A stretch of DNA of 64,000 nt, taken from Stichopus chloronotus (Eukaryota; Echinodermata; Holothuroidea; Aspidochirotida; Stichopodidae). Where the stretch lies: positions 3,376,501 through 3,440,500 of the forward strand of contig CM037845.1 of NCBI GenBank assembly GCA_021234535.1, written 5' to 3'. The position numbers were made by a program, and so were the translations under genes. Below the pieces are notes generated by a model. That model had not been told where the DNA came from, made no database searches, and was given only the letters and a program-made list of their open reading frames with translations. This document shows positions 12,801 through 23,054 of the stretch, piece by piece (position 1 is the stretch's first letter; each line of letters starts with the position of its first letter).

Positions 12801-15800
12801 CATCTGTCCGCTCAGATCAGTCATATAAGACACAGTAAATTGACCTAAAGCCACCTATAATTATGAGATCAACTATCCGTAAACGGTACCATTTTATCAG
12901 ACCTTTTGGTCAGCAAATAAAGTTGATGTGCAAATTTGAATCAGAGACCGTGCAGGCAAATTCAGATATTGAATGGTAAGGCTTTATAATGATGGCAGAA
13001 TCAAGCAGCATGTTGTGTGCAATGAATTCAATACAGTAAACTAATTATCATTTGAAAGTTGTATCATTAGATTGTAGTTTTCAAATAAATGTCAGTGATT
13101 TTGCTTCCCACATTGACACTTAAAAGATGAAGCTGAATTCATACCTGTGGTTACAGGATGCTCACTGTACTCGTTTACGTATGTCTCAAAAGGAGTTGTG
13201 AAATTTTATTGTAAGAGTGTCTACATTGTAATCCTGTTAAAAAAAGGAAGTGGAGCAAATCTTGATTTGGAAAGAATAAGTGATGTATTTACAATAAACA
13301 CCCTTCCACGTATATGCACTTGCACCAAAGTAACTATGCCCATACACATACACATTTGCAGCTACATCCACGCAGCTACATCCATGCACCTACATCCATG
13401 CACCTACATCCATGCACCTACATCCATACAACTACTTTTATGCATGCATGCATCTTCGTGTGCATGGATGTAGGTGTGTGCATGTAGGTGCGTGGATGTA
13501 AGTGCATGGATGTAGGTGCGTGCATGTAGGTCCGTGGATGTGTTAAAGTGCATGGATGTATGTGCGTGGATGTAGGTGCATGGCTGTAGGAGCATGGATG
13601 TAGGTGCGTGGATGTAGGTGCATGGATGAAGGTGTATGGGCATGGTACCCATAATTTGGGTATCATCTCATGGAATAAACGACATACTTGGTATTTTAAA
13701 AGAGCTACATTGTGAGCAGTGTAACCGTTTATTTTAGTATCTGCAATTTTCAGCCCTCAGGTCATATAGTATCAATGTTATTAGGATGTTGCCATGTCAC
13801 TTGTGGTTTTGAGTGTAAAACTATGTGAGAGCTTGAAGTTCTTCTATCCTTACCAACAGGGATCTATTATTGAAATGGACAGAAAATTTCATTTCTGCTT
13901 GCACTTTTGAAACCCACCGAATTCGAGTGACGATACCCTGTATGGTACTTGCTTCAAAGCATCGTGTCTCCATCTCAATAGCAGCTCCATGTTAATACAA
14001 ACTTAAATCTTCGCGAAGTCTCCTTTGCAAACTCGATTGTGATAGACTGATTAGACACTTCTCTGTTGTGTTATAGGTTCTTGTGGATTCAGAAATAGTT
14101 GCCCTACACTTGAAACAATTTCTAAAACTAATTTCCTAAACTAAACTTATTTCCGGAGGCAGAAAAACCTGAAACCAATGGAATGAAAAGCTAATGCAGC
14201 GACTTAATTTCATGATCGCCCTTAAATCAGGTGAAAAGAGCTCATGAATGTCATGGAAAAAAATAAGAACTTTGCAAAAGTGACATTTGTGATTATTGTT
14301 GAATTGTAAGAATTGTTATATATAGCAAGTTGTCCCATGCATTTGAAGGCGTTAATAAACAAGTGTAAATGTTTGTCGGTGATCAGTGGTGAAATTAACT
14401 CAAATAATTATAACTATTCATTGTAGCTATTAAGATCTTCACTATACTCCCTGTTATTTCCTGCCATTAGATGGGTTTCTGTGGTATACCGCCTGCCTTA
14501 GTCCAACGCTATGCAGAAGAGATTCAAGCAAGGATATCGGAGGTAGCAGATGTCCTGGAAGAAATCAGAATAAGGAGTCTCTTGGATTCAGGGAAAGTTT
14601 TTGTAAGAACTTAAATTTAACTCGTCATCTGTTCTAGAAATGAGTGTCTGAGATCTCGATTGCCAGATTTGTGTGCTTGACAGGTCAGAGTAGATCAATG
14701 ATTGCTAGAAAGCGATGTATGATTTGTTGGTTCACATTGACTGTGTAATGAAGATTGCCCTTAAAATTCTTCACCTGATTGCAACCAAGTTTGCCTGATT
14801 TTGACTGTATACATTAATGCTTGATCAAAAGCAACACTATGTGATTCATAAAATGGTATGATTATGACCGGCTGCTCGATTGTTTCAATACAGTTCAGTG
14901 TTTTCCTCTGGGGATTAAGGGGGGACACCCACCTAAAGTAAAATCCACTCTCCAGTACTGCCTCCATAAAAAATAATCCTGTCCCCCTAAGTTCTGCTCA
15001 ATTTAAAAAAAAAAAAAAATGGATAAGAGGCTACTCTTATTTCAAATGGTGCTACAAATCCTCTCAACCATAAAATATTTCTGAAGCTGAGGTTGCACCC
15101 CCTTCTGTTCCATCGAAACCCTCCCTGTCAATCATGTATGTGCTTCACCGGTGGATGCCCACCCCCCCTCTCGAAAATCTGTAGAAGTCATTGTATGTTT
15201 ACAATACTGTGTCCATGGTTGATTGTGACAGTATCTGAAGAATTTAACGACTTACATTTACTTGATGGTAGCATGTGTTTCTGAGAATTTTCGAGAATCT
15301 GTGTTCTAGTTTATCGCATTGATTGTTTCACCCCAAGTAGATAATAAAGATGGTTTGTTTCATTGTTTCATTGCAAGAAGCCTGATTTCCTACGTGCCTA
15401 CATGAGTGTAATTACTGTATAAATATCTGTGATCTGACTTTGCCGCAGGACATGAATGGATTGGGCTTTGTTAATGCAGAACAATACATGATGAACACGT
15501 GAAATGTTACTTGTCGCATCAACGTGATTTCTAAGATACGTTTCTTCCAAAATTTCCTCAATTGTTTCCAACTGGTGGGTACACTGAAAACTCACGACCA
15601 GATCTTTCATTTTGTCTTCTGCATCAGTTTAAAAGTGATCACCTGTCTCGGGAAGCTGAGCAACTGGTTTTTGAAGGGAACGGGACGTCGATATCCGATT
15701 GGCTGACTTCACTCGGACTGCCTATGTACATACAGCCTTTCTTTGCCAAAGGCTGGGACGAACTTCACATCCTAGTAAACATGGAAGAAGAAGATCTGCA

Positions 15801-15891
15801 AACCTGTGGGGTCCATGACCCGAACCATCTACGAAGACTTCAGACTGCCTTGGAACATCTCAGATTAACATATAATAGTAACCATTCATGA
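750..15891 (+). CDS. SASH1: SASH1-family SAM and SH3 domain adaptor, 3' part of gene (9 exons, 830 C-terminal residues)
   Basis: Exons 750-870, 1891-2183, 2378-2459, 7281-7414, 8135-8356, 9225-9378, 10537-11627, 14471-14602 and 15628-15891. Every intron is GT-AG and all eight junctions keep the frame, giving 830 residues plus stop. Counting from the first visible codon: SLY-like linker about 1-185, SH3 about 190-246, SAM1 about 273-330, RDSGCY at 376-381, basic and Ser-rich linker about 385-690, and SAM2 about 764-826. That order (SLY region, SH3, SAM, RDSGCY, long linker, DEPYSDK followed by GIP-ALVQRYAE, SAM) is the arrangement of SASH1, not of the shorter SAMSN1 or SASH3, which lack the second SAM. 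Members are cytosolic scaffolds in signalling and cell adhesion. The start codon and N-terminal exons lie upstream of the window. The SH3 is divergent, lacking the usual Trp. The orthology call is strong; the precise function in this animal is inferred. Confidence 0.9.
1090..1620. repeat. Degenerate minisatellite of roughly 40 bp in SASH1-like intron
   Basis: Diverged repeats built around 'tggccaggt-aat-tgtgaatatcatt-cctcagatt'. At least eight recognisable copies vary in length, the clearest between 1285 and 1500. The open frame across 1283-1498 is a by-product of the repeat. Confidence 0.6.
1891..2183 (+). CDS. SASH1: SASH1-like exon, SLY-type linker
   Basis: Acceptor acaatttcag, donor gtactc. 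It encodes a Pro/Thr-rich acidic segment (PPTTPETPEKR, then SMDSIGSIDS) resembling the phospho-rich region in front of the SH3 in SASH/SLY proteins. It ends in phase 0. Three other frames are open here; this one is chosen because it alone keeps phase with both neighbours. Confidence 0.75.
2378..2459 (+). CDS. SASH1: SASH1-like exon, Ser-rich segment before the SH3
   Basis: A small 82-nt exon between a tttccag acceptor and a gtgagt donor. It codes for a Ser/Thr/Asn-rich stretch ending in YHSTHSG, and leaves one base that forms a Glu codon with the exon at 7281. Confidence 0.7.
2460..7280 (+). other. Large 4.8-kb intron of SASH1-like gene
   Basis: It separates the linker exons from the SH3 exons. 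Apart from an 18-bp tandem array at 5687-5802 I see only unique-looking AT-rich DNA and short A or T runs. The track of small open frames here has no recognisable protein. Confidence 0.55.
5687..5802. repeat. 18-bp tandem repeat (tatgcatatttatcattg)
   Basis: About six to seven copies of an 18-bp AT-rich unit with scattered substitutions. Because 18 is a multiple of three it reads open in two frames as Tyr/His-rich peptides. Confidence 0.85.
7281..7414 (+). CDS. SASH1: SASH1-like exon, first half of SH3
   Basis: Acceptor tttctgtag after a long pyrimidine tract, donor gtaggt. It encodes the SH3 opening strand and RT loop (GQVITDYTPNPF..LTLK), matching the 'V-TDF-PSP---DSL-L' pattern of SLY/SASH SH3 domains. 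The SH3 is split by an intron immediately before the KGD turn. Confidence 0.85.
8135..8356 (+). CDS. SASH1: SASH1-like exon, second half of SH3 and start of SAM1
   Basis: Opens with KGDLVYI, the conserved distal part of the SH3, then NNKRGVFKYRHIRVL, equivalent to the NNK-G-FKFIYVDVL strand of the family. A Lys/Glu-rich linker follows and then helix 1 of the first SAM (SVKELLKRINCG). It is phase 0 at both ends. The position usually holding Trp in the family's W-GLL/ML motif is not Trp here. Confidence 0.88.
9225..9378 (+). CDS. SASH1: SASH1-like exon, core of SAM1
   Basis: Encodes SAM helices 2-5: the 'Y---F---GVDTLSQFKNLSEEYLDMLGV' core and the closing 'HR-KLLTA' helix, as in SASH1/SAMSN1. 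Acceptor gattttcag, donor gtaatc, ending in phase 1. Confidence 0.88.
10537..11627 (+). CDS. SASH1: SASH1-like large exon: RDSGCY motif and disordered linker
   Basis: A 1091-nt exon. About 40 residues in is SPRDSGCY, the short motif shared by SASH1, SAMSN1 and SASH3 just after SAM1. The rest is Ser/Pro/Arg-rich and low in hydrophobics, with a basic cluster (NIKRRKSRSVSPHKR) that could act as a nuclear-localisation or phosphorylation site. It ends with DLRDEPYSDK, a conserved SASH1 block whose partner begins the next exon. Donor gtaagt. Confidence 0.88.
11950..12034. repeat. 17-bp tandem repeat (cttaacaggtagctgct), five copies
   Basis: Five head-to-tail copies with only one substitution (copy 2), in the intron after the large SASH1-like exon. 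The high identity suggests a recent and probably length-variable array. Confidence 0.95.
13337..13642. repeat. Fold-back minisatellite (14-bp unit in opposite orientations)
   Basis: About 13362-13436 repeats 'acctacatccatgc'; about 13458-13635 repeats its reverse complement 'gcatggatgtaggt'. The outer ends also pair (tgcccatacac at 13337, gtgtatgggca at 13632). The centre is the alternating ttttatgcatgcatgcat. The left arm is about 100 bp and the right about 190 bp, so the right has extra copies. It lies in an intron of the SASH1-like gene. Open frames here (Thr/His/Met-rich) are repeat artefacts. Confidence 0.9.
14471..14602 (+). CDS. SASH1: SASH1-like exon, GIP-ALVQRYAEE helix before SAM2
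   Basis: Begins with GFCGIPPALVQRYAEE, clearly homologous to the segment of SASH1 preceding its C-terminal SAM, and continues as a predicted helix (EVADVLEEIRIRSLL). The donor is taken as gtaaga after 14602, keeping phase 0. A weaker gttttt donor six bases earlier would also be in frame. Confidence 0.8.
15628..15891 (+). CDS. SASH1: SASH1-like terminal exon, SAM2 and stop codon
   Basis: Acceptor ttctgcatcag. It encodes the second SAM (SISDWLTSLGLPMY at the N-terminal helix, HLRRLQTALEHL at the closing helix) and ends at a TGA at 15889-15891, shortly after the domain, as in SASH1. Confidence 0.9.
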   Translation, partial: FKSDHLSREAEQLVFEGNGTSISDWLTSLGLPMYIQPFFAKGWDELHILVNMEEEDLQTCGVHDPNHLRRLQTALEHLRLTYNSNHS

Positions 15892-17700
15892 TGGCAGCTC
15901 TACTGTTAGGGAGATGGTTAGGCTGTGAGTAAAACATTATTCATGGGGTAGATATGTACTGTATGGACCTTAGTGGGTAATAATGGTCCCATGGTATAGG
16001 TAACTTCCATCATTCACAGGAATTATGCCAAACACTGTAAAATCAGCTGTTGACTTGTGTTTTAACTCCCCTGTTGTTATCTTCACCAATGACAGGTGGT
16101 TTTACCTTTGAAAGTTACACATATCTCTTTAATAAAGGCAGGTTACCTTCATAGAGATTTCACCCATGGGAACAAGTGGTTTGCCCCTCTAGGTAACCTT
16201 ACCTATGATTCTGGTTTTAACCTCTTTAGGGAAATCTTCATGATGATCCATATGATTACGTCTGTTGGTAACCATTACCATGGGGTGTCTTCTCACTACG
16301 TAAAACAGAGTAACATAGAATTATCTGTTCAGGTAAATCTGACAAGTAATTACAGAATTATCTCTGCAAGTATTAACCTCTCTAGTGTTGGAAAGGTTTA
16401 TAGTGGAAGGAGTTGCATTTCACATTATGTGAAGAAGAAAATTCATTTGAAAAATGAGATTGGGTTGATGCAAAATAAATACCCTTTGCTTACCAGTCAT
16501 TGTTGCACACTTGAAATGAAGAAGTTTTCAATGCCTGGGTTTGAAATAACAAACATTACTGTTTTAAACAATTTGAAATGGTGGGAGTTTAATATAGTGG
16601 TAGATGCTCGGATAAACTAAAGCTGCACTGTCACTCTAAACGGATGTTTTACTTCTTCAAATCATATTAGTAAATTAGACAAATACGATTTATATCATGA
16701 CATAAATTAGAATGATTGCTTGCATGTCAAATGCTATCAAGAAGTTCAATTTGTGAATTTCAAATTTCTGCATAATTGCACAGAAGATGGACTCAAAAGG
16801 CATCTGATAGATATCTGCTGGCGCTAGTGGGTTTATATCAGGGAACACTTTCCTGGTTTTTGTGATTTGCATTTGACTGAATGAACTTTTTTGGTGCAAA
16901 GTGATGTCATATTTACAATAACGTGATGTCTCAGTGATGTCATATTGGTGTTTAAGTGCAGTCAAGATTGAGGTTATTTTAGTTTCAGCATGCACAGATA
17001 TTAAATGTTGTGTGCAATCGTCAATAATACGCCGGGTGCTAAAGTGAATTTTTCTCGAGAGGTAGAAACTGACAACCAAAGATATTTAATGTTTTAAGCT
17101 TAAGATAGTCCGTAAGGCTCGTTGATATCATTAACATTATCATTAACTGAAATCAACAACGACTGAAAGTTGTTTGGTGTTGAATTAAGTTTTCTTAATG
17201 CCATATTAGTGTTTCTTTGGTAGGAAGGGTGGGATGGGGGTGAACCTCATTTGTGTTTGAACCACCCAGTATCATATTTTTGTAATTTTCCACCCTTATG
17301 AAAGGTGAATGTAATGGTTCTTTTGTAGTGGCCAATAATTAGACTATGCATTCTAATAACATGGTAATCTATACACTTTTAAAGACTCACTTTTTATAGA
17401 CCCTTCATCATAATGAATTGAAATCTGTTTTGTTGCTCCATAGAACCGCAGCCTCCTATGCAATAAATTACATCCTCACTCATCTGCGGAGCTCATTTTA
17501 TACACCAGCATTTTAATATCCCTCTTTTTTCATGGGTATTTGAACATTCCTTATATGGTAGTCTCTAGCAGTGTGCTAGGAAAACACATAAATTTTCAGA
17601 TACCAGCATGAGGGGAGAATACCAAGGCATATCGCATGATTCTACATTGTTTAAATCCAAACGTCTGGCTGTAATAGCACAAAATTAACGATAAATCAGT
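15892..17700. other. Downstream of SASH1-like gene; no recognisable gene
   Basis: Probable 3' UTR followed by intergenic DNA. About 15990-16560 has loosely recurring 'ggtaacctt-acc-at' words and carries a 174-codon open frame at 16096-16620 with no family I recognise, no splice context, and start inside the likely 3' UTR. I do not call it a gene. Confidence 0.4.
16131..16136 (+). terminator. Candidate poly(A) signal of SASH1-like gene
   Basis: An AATAAA hexamer about 240 bases after the SASH1-like stop codon, the first on the plus strand. The distance is reasonable but no cDNA supports its use. Confidence 0.4.
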
Positions 17701-17764
17701 TTCAATCTACACTTTCGATGAGCTGATAGAGGAACAAATTGGGTGAAGATTCGTTGACAACATG

Positions 17765-17937
17765 GCAGTGATTTAGCTGTATCAAGTGATGATGAAGGTG
17801 TGTCAAGTAATGATACAGGTGTTTCAAGTGATGATATAGCTGTACCAAGTGATGATAATGGTGTGTCCAGTGATGATATAGGTGTGTCAAGTGATGATAT
17901 AACTGTATCAAGTGATGATATAGGTGTGTCAAGATAT
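17765..17937. repeat. 21-bp tandem repeat (aagtgatgatataggtgtgtc)
   Basis: About eight copies with a few substitutions each. The period is a multiple of three, which explains the His/Leu/Tyr-rich open frame on the minus strand. Confidence 0.9.
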
Positions 17938-18659
17938 CAGTCAAAATTCAGGAAAAGATCTGAAAAGTTTTATTGAACTTTAATTGTTGGATAATGCTGA
18001 CAATTATGCTAACAATACTGTCATCATTTGTTGGTGTAGACATGAAATAATGAAAGATAAGTTTGCTGCTTACAGTTTACCCCAGGTTTTATCTTCACTT
18101 TATTTGCTTTAAATGATTTTCCACCAGAAATATACTAGTGGTATATCTGGTAGTGTGATAGTGATACTGTGATATCGGAAAGCGGTATCTTTTTTAGACT
18201 TTGTTCATGATGTCGTTTGCAAAATGATCCAAACAATATCGTTTGTACATTTGAGGAAAAAAAATATATAATATGTATATCTGGATCAAATACTACAAGG
18301 AAATAATGTTAGGAAACTAGAAATCAGACCTCAGAGTTGTGCAAAACTTGAATGAACTAAAATTGATTAATATGAAAATAAAGTGTCATTTTAGAATTAA
18401 GGTTATACTTAGGCTGTAAAATGTGACTTCTGTACAAAATGCATGGTTTTACACATGTATATTCAGGTGTGCTTTGGTTCCAACTAATCCCTATGATATC
18501 ATGATATCGTTTCAAAGAGTGCTAGTGATATCGTCTTTGAAAATGTCATATCACAACAACACTTACATCTGGTTCATATCCGTAGTCACATATCCAAGAC
18601 TTCATTTAGAACCGTTTACCAAGCTTTTGTAAATTGGGCTTGTTGGTATGTCTTCCAAA

Positions 18660-19345
18660 TGTATATCACCTCTGTCTGGAACTGTAGATAACAGTGAGTC
18701 TATGCTTCAGTATCACTGTGAATTCAGTGATTCCATGCTTTGTTGGCATCACTATAGATAACAGTGATGCCTTGCTTCAGCATCACTATAGATAAAAGTG
18801 GTGATATGCTTCAGTATCACTGCGAATTCAGTGATTCCATGCTATGTTGGCATCACTATAGATAACAGTGATGCCTTGCTTCAGCATCACTGTAGATAAA
18901 AGTGGTGATATGCTTCAGTATCACTGTGAATTCAGTGATTCCATGCTTTGTTGGCATCACTATAGATACAGTGATGCCTTGTTTCATCATCACTATGGAT
19001 AATAGTGATGCTATGCTTCAGTATCACTGTGAATTCAGTGATGCCATGCTTCGTTGGCATCACTATAGATACAGTGATGCCTTGTTTCATCATCACTATG
19101 GATAATAGTGGTGATATGCTTCAGTATCACTGTGAATTCAGTGATGCCATGCTTTGTTGGCATCACCCATAGACACAGTAGTGCCGTGCTTCATCAGTAT
19201 CACTTAAATAAATACAGTGATGTCATCCATCACTGACATCACTTCTGGTACAGTGATGTTGAGACATGGCATCACTACAAACACAGTGTTGCCATGCATC
19301 ATCTGCACGGCTGTGAAATACAGTAGTGCCATACTTTACTATTTA
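18660..19345. repeat. Higher-order minisatellite: about 104-bp repeat made of three 34-35-bp subunits
   Basis: The marker 'atgcttcagtatcact' recurs at 18702, 18806, 18910, 19013 and 19116, a spacing of 103-104 bp. Within each unit three related subunits alternate ('cagtgattccatgctttgttggcatcac', 'cagtgatgccttgcttcagcatcac', 'agtggtgatatgcttcagtatcac'). The array decays after about 19180. Confidence 0.9.
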
Positions 19346-20490
19346 ACATGCTTCGTTGGCATCAGCTCTAGGTGGAATTTCAGTTTTAATTGAAACACAT
19401 ACCAAAAGTATCACTCATTATTTGTTTCTCAAAAAAAATTGAAAGAAACCTTTTTGCATGATAGGCATGATAGTAAGAAAGTCAGAAAAGTGACACACAT
19501 TTTCTTGATGTTTACTCCCTTCCAGTATCAAAGTTGGCTAAATTTGCCAATGTCAGTGCTGAATGAATCAAATCTTGTCAATTTCAAAGTCTTTTAAAAG
19601 AAAATTTGGTTCAGACCATCAAAGATGTAAGAGTTTTGTTGTATTCTTTACCTCCGATGAAACAGTGAATATGATGATAGGATATTGCATATTATAACCA
19701 TTTGTTTGAAACACTGCCAAGGGGTTGTCTGGGAAGTATTCAATTTTTTTTTTTTTTTTAACGTCTCTTTACATCGACGTGTCTACGAGAATCTCCATGA
19801 TGATGATGTCTTCTTCCTGTTTCTCACTTTCTGTTCTCCAAACAATATTTGAGATGTTTTTATTTGTTTTCCAGATTGGTGATATGAATAATAATAATAA
19901 GAGAGAAGAGCTGCTGTTGATAATATTTTTGATGTTTGCTTTGTACATTAAATAAAAAAATTCAATACACTGGATGAGCATACACATTGATCTTTGTACA
20001 GGTACTTGTGCAATTAAACTTGGTATGATATTTTATTAATTCTTTGTCCCTGTTTTGCATTATTTTGGTCTTGTGTTTCTGCTGCTTGTTGCATGTGTCA
20101 ACCAATCAGTTTTTGCTACCGAAGTGTTGGCAAAGTACTAAAGTTATTAGAATCGGATACAATTTGCTGCAGAAAAATAATCTGCCAGTGACTTTTTTGA
20201 TGATGTCAGCACCCCTTCCTCATACATACGTCCAAAACAGTTGACATTGATGGAAAGTTGGTTAAAAGGAAAGATACATTCCAAAAATTATAGCAAAAAG
20301 TAAGACATCAATGAGAATGAAGTAGTACAAACCAGAAAGTTCTTGAGAGGCATAAAATGCAAACGTTTTCAAAGAAACCACGTCTGCCTTATCAGGCACT
20401 AATGAAAAAATATCAATTTCCACAAAGTGTGTCATTTGTATCTATCTCATGCCCCTATTTTGATAAAATAGGGTACATTGTTATAGGTGT
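19346..20490. other. Intergenic, nothing recognised
   Basis: AT-rich DNA with a long T run near 19745 and an AAT-rich patch near 19886. No coding signal that I can support. Confidence 0.4.
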
Positions 20491-20493
20491 ATG

Positions 20494-20730
20494 TTGCAAC
20501 AGTTAATTTACCTGTTGTAACAGGTAATGTACCTGTTATAACAGGTAAGTTTCCAGTTGTAGTAGGTAATTTTGCTGTTTTAACAGGTGATTTACATGTT
20601 GTAGCAGGCAGCTGAAATGTATCAATTGGTTTGGGATGAATTACCTGTTAAACCCAGTTAAGATCAACAGGTACCTGTTAATTACCTGTTGTTACCTGTG
20701 GAAACCAGTCAAAATGTTAACAGGTATCAA
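20494..20730. repeat. Palindromic minisatellite (acctgtt-aacaggt units)
   Basis: Repeated 'acctgttataacaggtaa' words in both orientations. A perfect 16-bp palindrome, acctgttataacaggt, sits at 20531-20546. Copies are diverged and spaced 20-30 bp apart. Confidence 0.75.
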
Positions 20731-22804
20731 TTGGAAGTTTCTCTTGGGTATTCAAAGATAAACAAGTCGACTTAAGACTATAGTATTCAGGAATAGACAG
20801 TTATAGATAGAGTCAGAAAACAGATAAATTATGTGATGCGCCATTCTGTAGTAGCACTGAGTTAGTCTAGGTCTGTTTTCCAAGTTGATTAAAAAAGCTT
20901 CTTTCATCTTCATGTAAAAGTCAGAGTTGCCAGATGCTAAATTAGTGAACAAATCACCTAGTGCAATGTCTACACTCCTTAAAGCTGAGAACGTGGTCAT
21001 AGATGTTTGATGTACTGTTCAAACGCTCCTTTTGGTTTTTCCAATGTAAGAGATGTTCTTATCACAAGGATCTTTGAGTGTATGGCATTTGCCCTCAGGC
21101 TAAAAGGAGTATGATATTTCAGAGAAAAGAAGTCTACGTTAAACTGTTTTGGACACAAAAAGGCATTTTATGTGAAGGTCTTGAACTTTACTGGATAGAG
21201 ACTTAGCATTAAGGACGCATGACCAACAAAGGAACACTTATAACATATTAAGAATTGCTATCCTTATCTGGATCTGTAATCATCATTTTGGCAGAGTAAC
21301 GTTTTTGTCCAGGATTTTTTTTTTTTTTTACACACTCATCAAACACTGACAGTTGAGAAGTTCTTCATGGAATTAAAGACCAATCACTGCTGACAATGAG
21401 CAGCAAGATTCAGAAAACATCTGAGTAGTCCCAGTTGCCAAGTCTTAGGACAGATAGCACAAAGGTTAAGAACAGCATTAGTATTTGTCGCTTTTCTGTA
21501 TACCCTGGCGCAACAATTACCACCACTGAGAAAACCTGAGTATCTAGAGAGGTAACTCTGTCGAACCAATTTCATAAGTAAATTTTATATTTGATGTAAT
21601 CCATTAAGCATACAGGAATTTAGACACACATTACATAGAGCCAAAAACACAAACTACACCACCTATGTCTGAGGTAAAGACTAGGTTTAAAGTCACATTG
21701 TTCTAAAAATTGAGTTTAAAAAAAAAATCCCAAAGTAAGTCCTAATGGGTAACCCATTGTGACTCTATCAATCTGATGGTATTACTTCCCCTTGTATTAG
21801 AAACAACCTCCAGTGGCAATTTGCGGAAAAGATCTGATTTCTTTTTTTTTTAATTCTGACCTGGAGTCCTGGTTGTAGAAACGATCGTAAACGATATCGA
21901 TTGTTCCATTTTATTTTATAATGCATTTAATAATGCCTCTCAAGAATTTTCTTGTTTGTAGTTGCTCCTTTATTTGGTTTTACAACTGTACAACTCTTCC
22001 AAAGTCAGAATGAAATATGAAAAAATGAAGCATATTCTGAAAAAAAACAAGAAATTACACCATCCAAGTAAAGGGACTTAAAGACAGTCACTCATCATCA
22101 CCACAAACATTTTGGATAAGGGGTAAGGAAAATTCTAGATTGGTTCTGCTCTGTAATTGACCTCAAATTCCAATAGATTACAGATGTCGTCCATGTATGC
22201 CTACCTGCATAAGTGGTACTTAAAATGAGATTGTTGTGTTTGGACAGGTGAGTTTTAGACTGGCTGTGAGCTGAGAATGGTTAGACATTCGTGATCAGGA
22301 GAACCGGAACTGTCTGGGACGATGAGTAGGCCTACCTGCCTTTAAGTAAGATTTATGTGATTGACATTTAACAATAACATGAAGTTGAGAGTTTAAACTC
22401 TCTCTACCTTGCACAATTTTTTGGATCCGGTGTCCTTTTTGACAGAAAAAAAAATTAAAACGACATTAAATTATATCACACGCTATACGACTTTTTTCAG
22501 AGTGGCTTTTTAGACATTTACCCCCCCCCCCCCCTTTGGAGGGTAATCTCTCAGTAGACATTCCTTCCAACTGAAAGAGGGACGTATTAGCTCTGCATTA
22601 CCCCTCTGGCGGACGAGTTTTTTCGTCCGCTACAATAAAGAAAACTTAGGGGTACCAGTCTAGAAAGAAGGGCGTCAGCTGGAGTTTAGCGACCTAGGCA
22701 AGCCCTGCATGTGGTTGAGTGGTATTTGACAGTCCTTTGCAGTTCTGAATGTCTTGAAAATGAGAGAAAAGAAGCGCGTTTCAGAAAGTCGCCATAGAAT
22801 CCTT
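20731..22804. other. Intergenic downstream of transporter A; nothing recognised
   Basis: No coding region supported. It holds a poly-C run near 22520 and a small perfect hairpin (gcggacga ... tcgtccgc) near 22612-22630. Confidence 0.4.
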
Positions 22805-22906
22805 TCAAAGTGTCTGGTGACATTCAACGACAGACCACATTATCGATACCACAACGATGTAGAAGTTAGCAGCTGTCAGAACCAGGAAAACAGTTTGGCT
22901 TGTACC
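22805..22906 (-). pseudogene. Duplicated tail of terminal transporter exon (behind copy A)
   Basis: A second, diverged copy of the last 33 codons and stop of exon 4, beginning 128 bp beyond the real stop and including the shared spacer 'aagagagtcgctctgga'. The frame is open to its own TGA, but I see no acceptor or upstream half-exon, so it would be read only as 3' UTR unless an unusual splice is used. Confidence 0.8.
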
Positions 22907-22932
22907 AATAAGAGAGTCGCTCTGGAATCATT

Positions 22933-23054
22933 TCAATGTGTCTTGTAACATTCAAAGATTGACCAAATTATGGATACCACGACGATGTAGAAGTTAGCAG
23001 CTGTCAGAACCAGGAATACAGATTGGCTTGAACCAGTGGCATCGTGTACAGCAC
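22933..23054 (-). CDS. Transporter A exon 4 (TM12 and stop)
   Basis: Acceptor TTTTAACGCAG. It encodes 39 residues with TM12 ('VFLVLTAANFYIVVVSIIW') and a short cytosolic tail ending in KTH, then TGA at 22935-22933. Confidence 0.85.

Noticed and set aside
13404..13666. Two overlapping 82-codon Thr/His-rich minus-strand frames
   Set aside because: They are the translation of the 14-bp minisatellite in two frames, not a gene.
16096..16620. 174-codon plus-strand open frame just after the SASH1-like gene
   Set aside because: It starts in the probable 3' UTR, has no recognisable domain, lies over loosely repetitive DNA, and shows no splice or start context.
17702..17944. 80-codon His/Leu/Tyr-rich minus-strand frame
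   Set aside because: Generated by a 21-bp tandem repeat whose period keeps all frames open.
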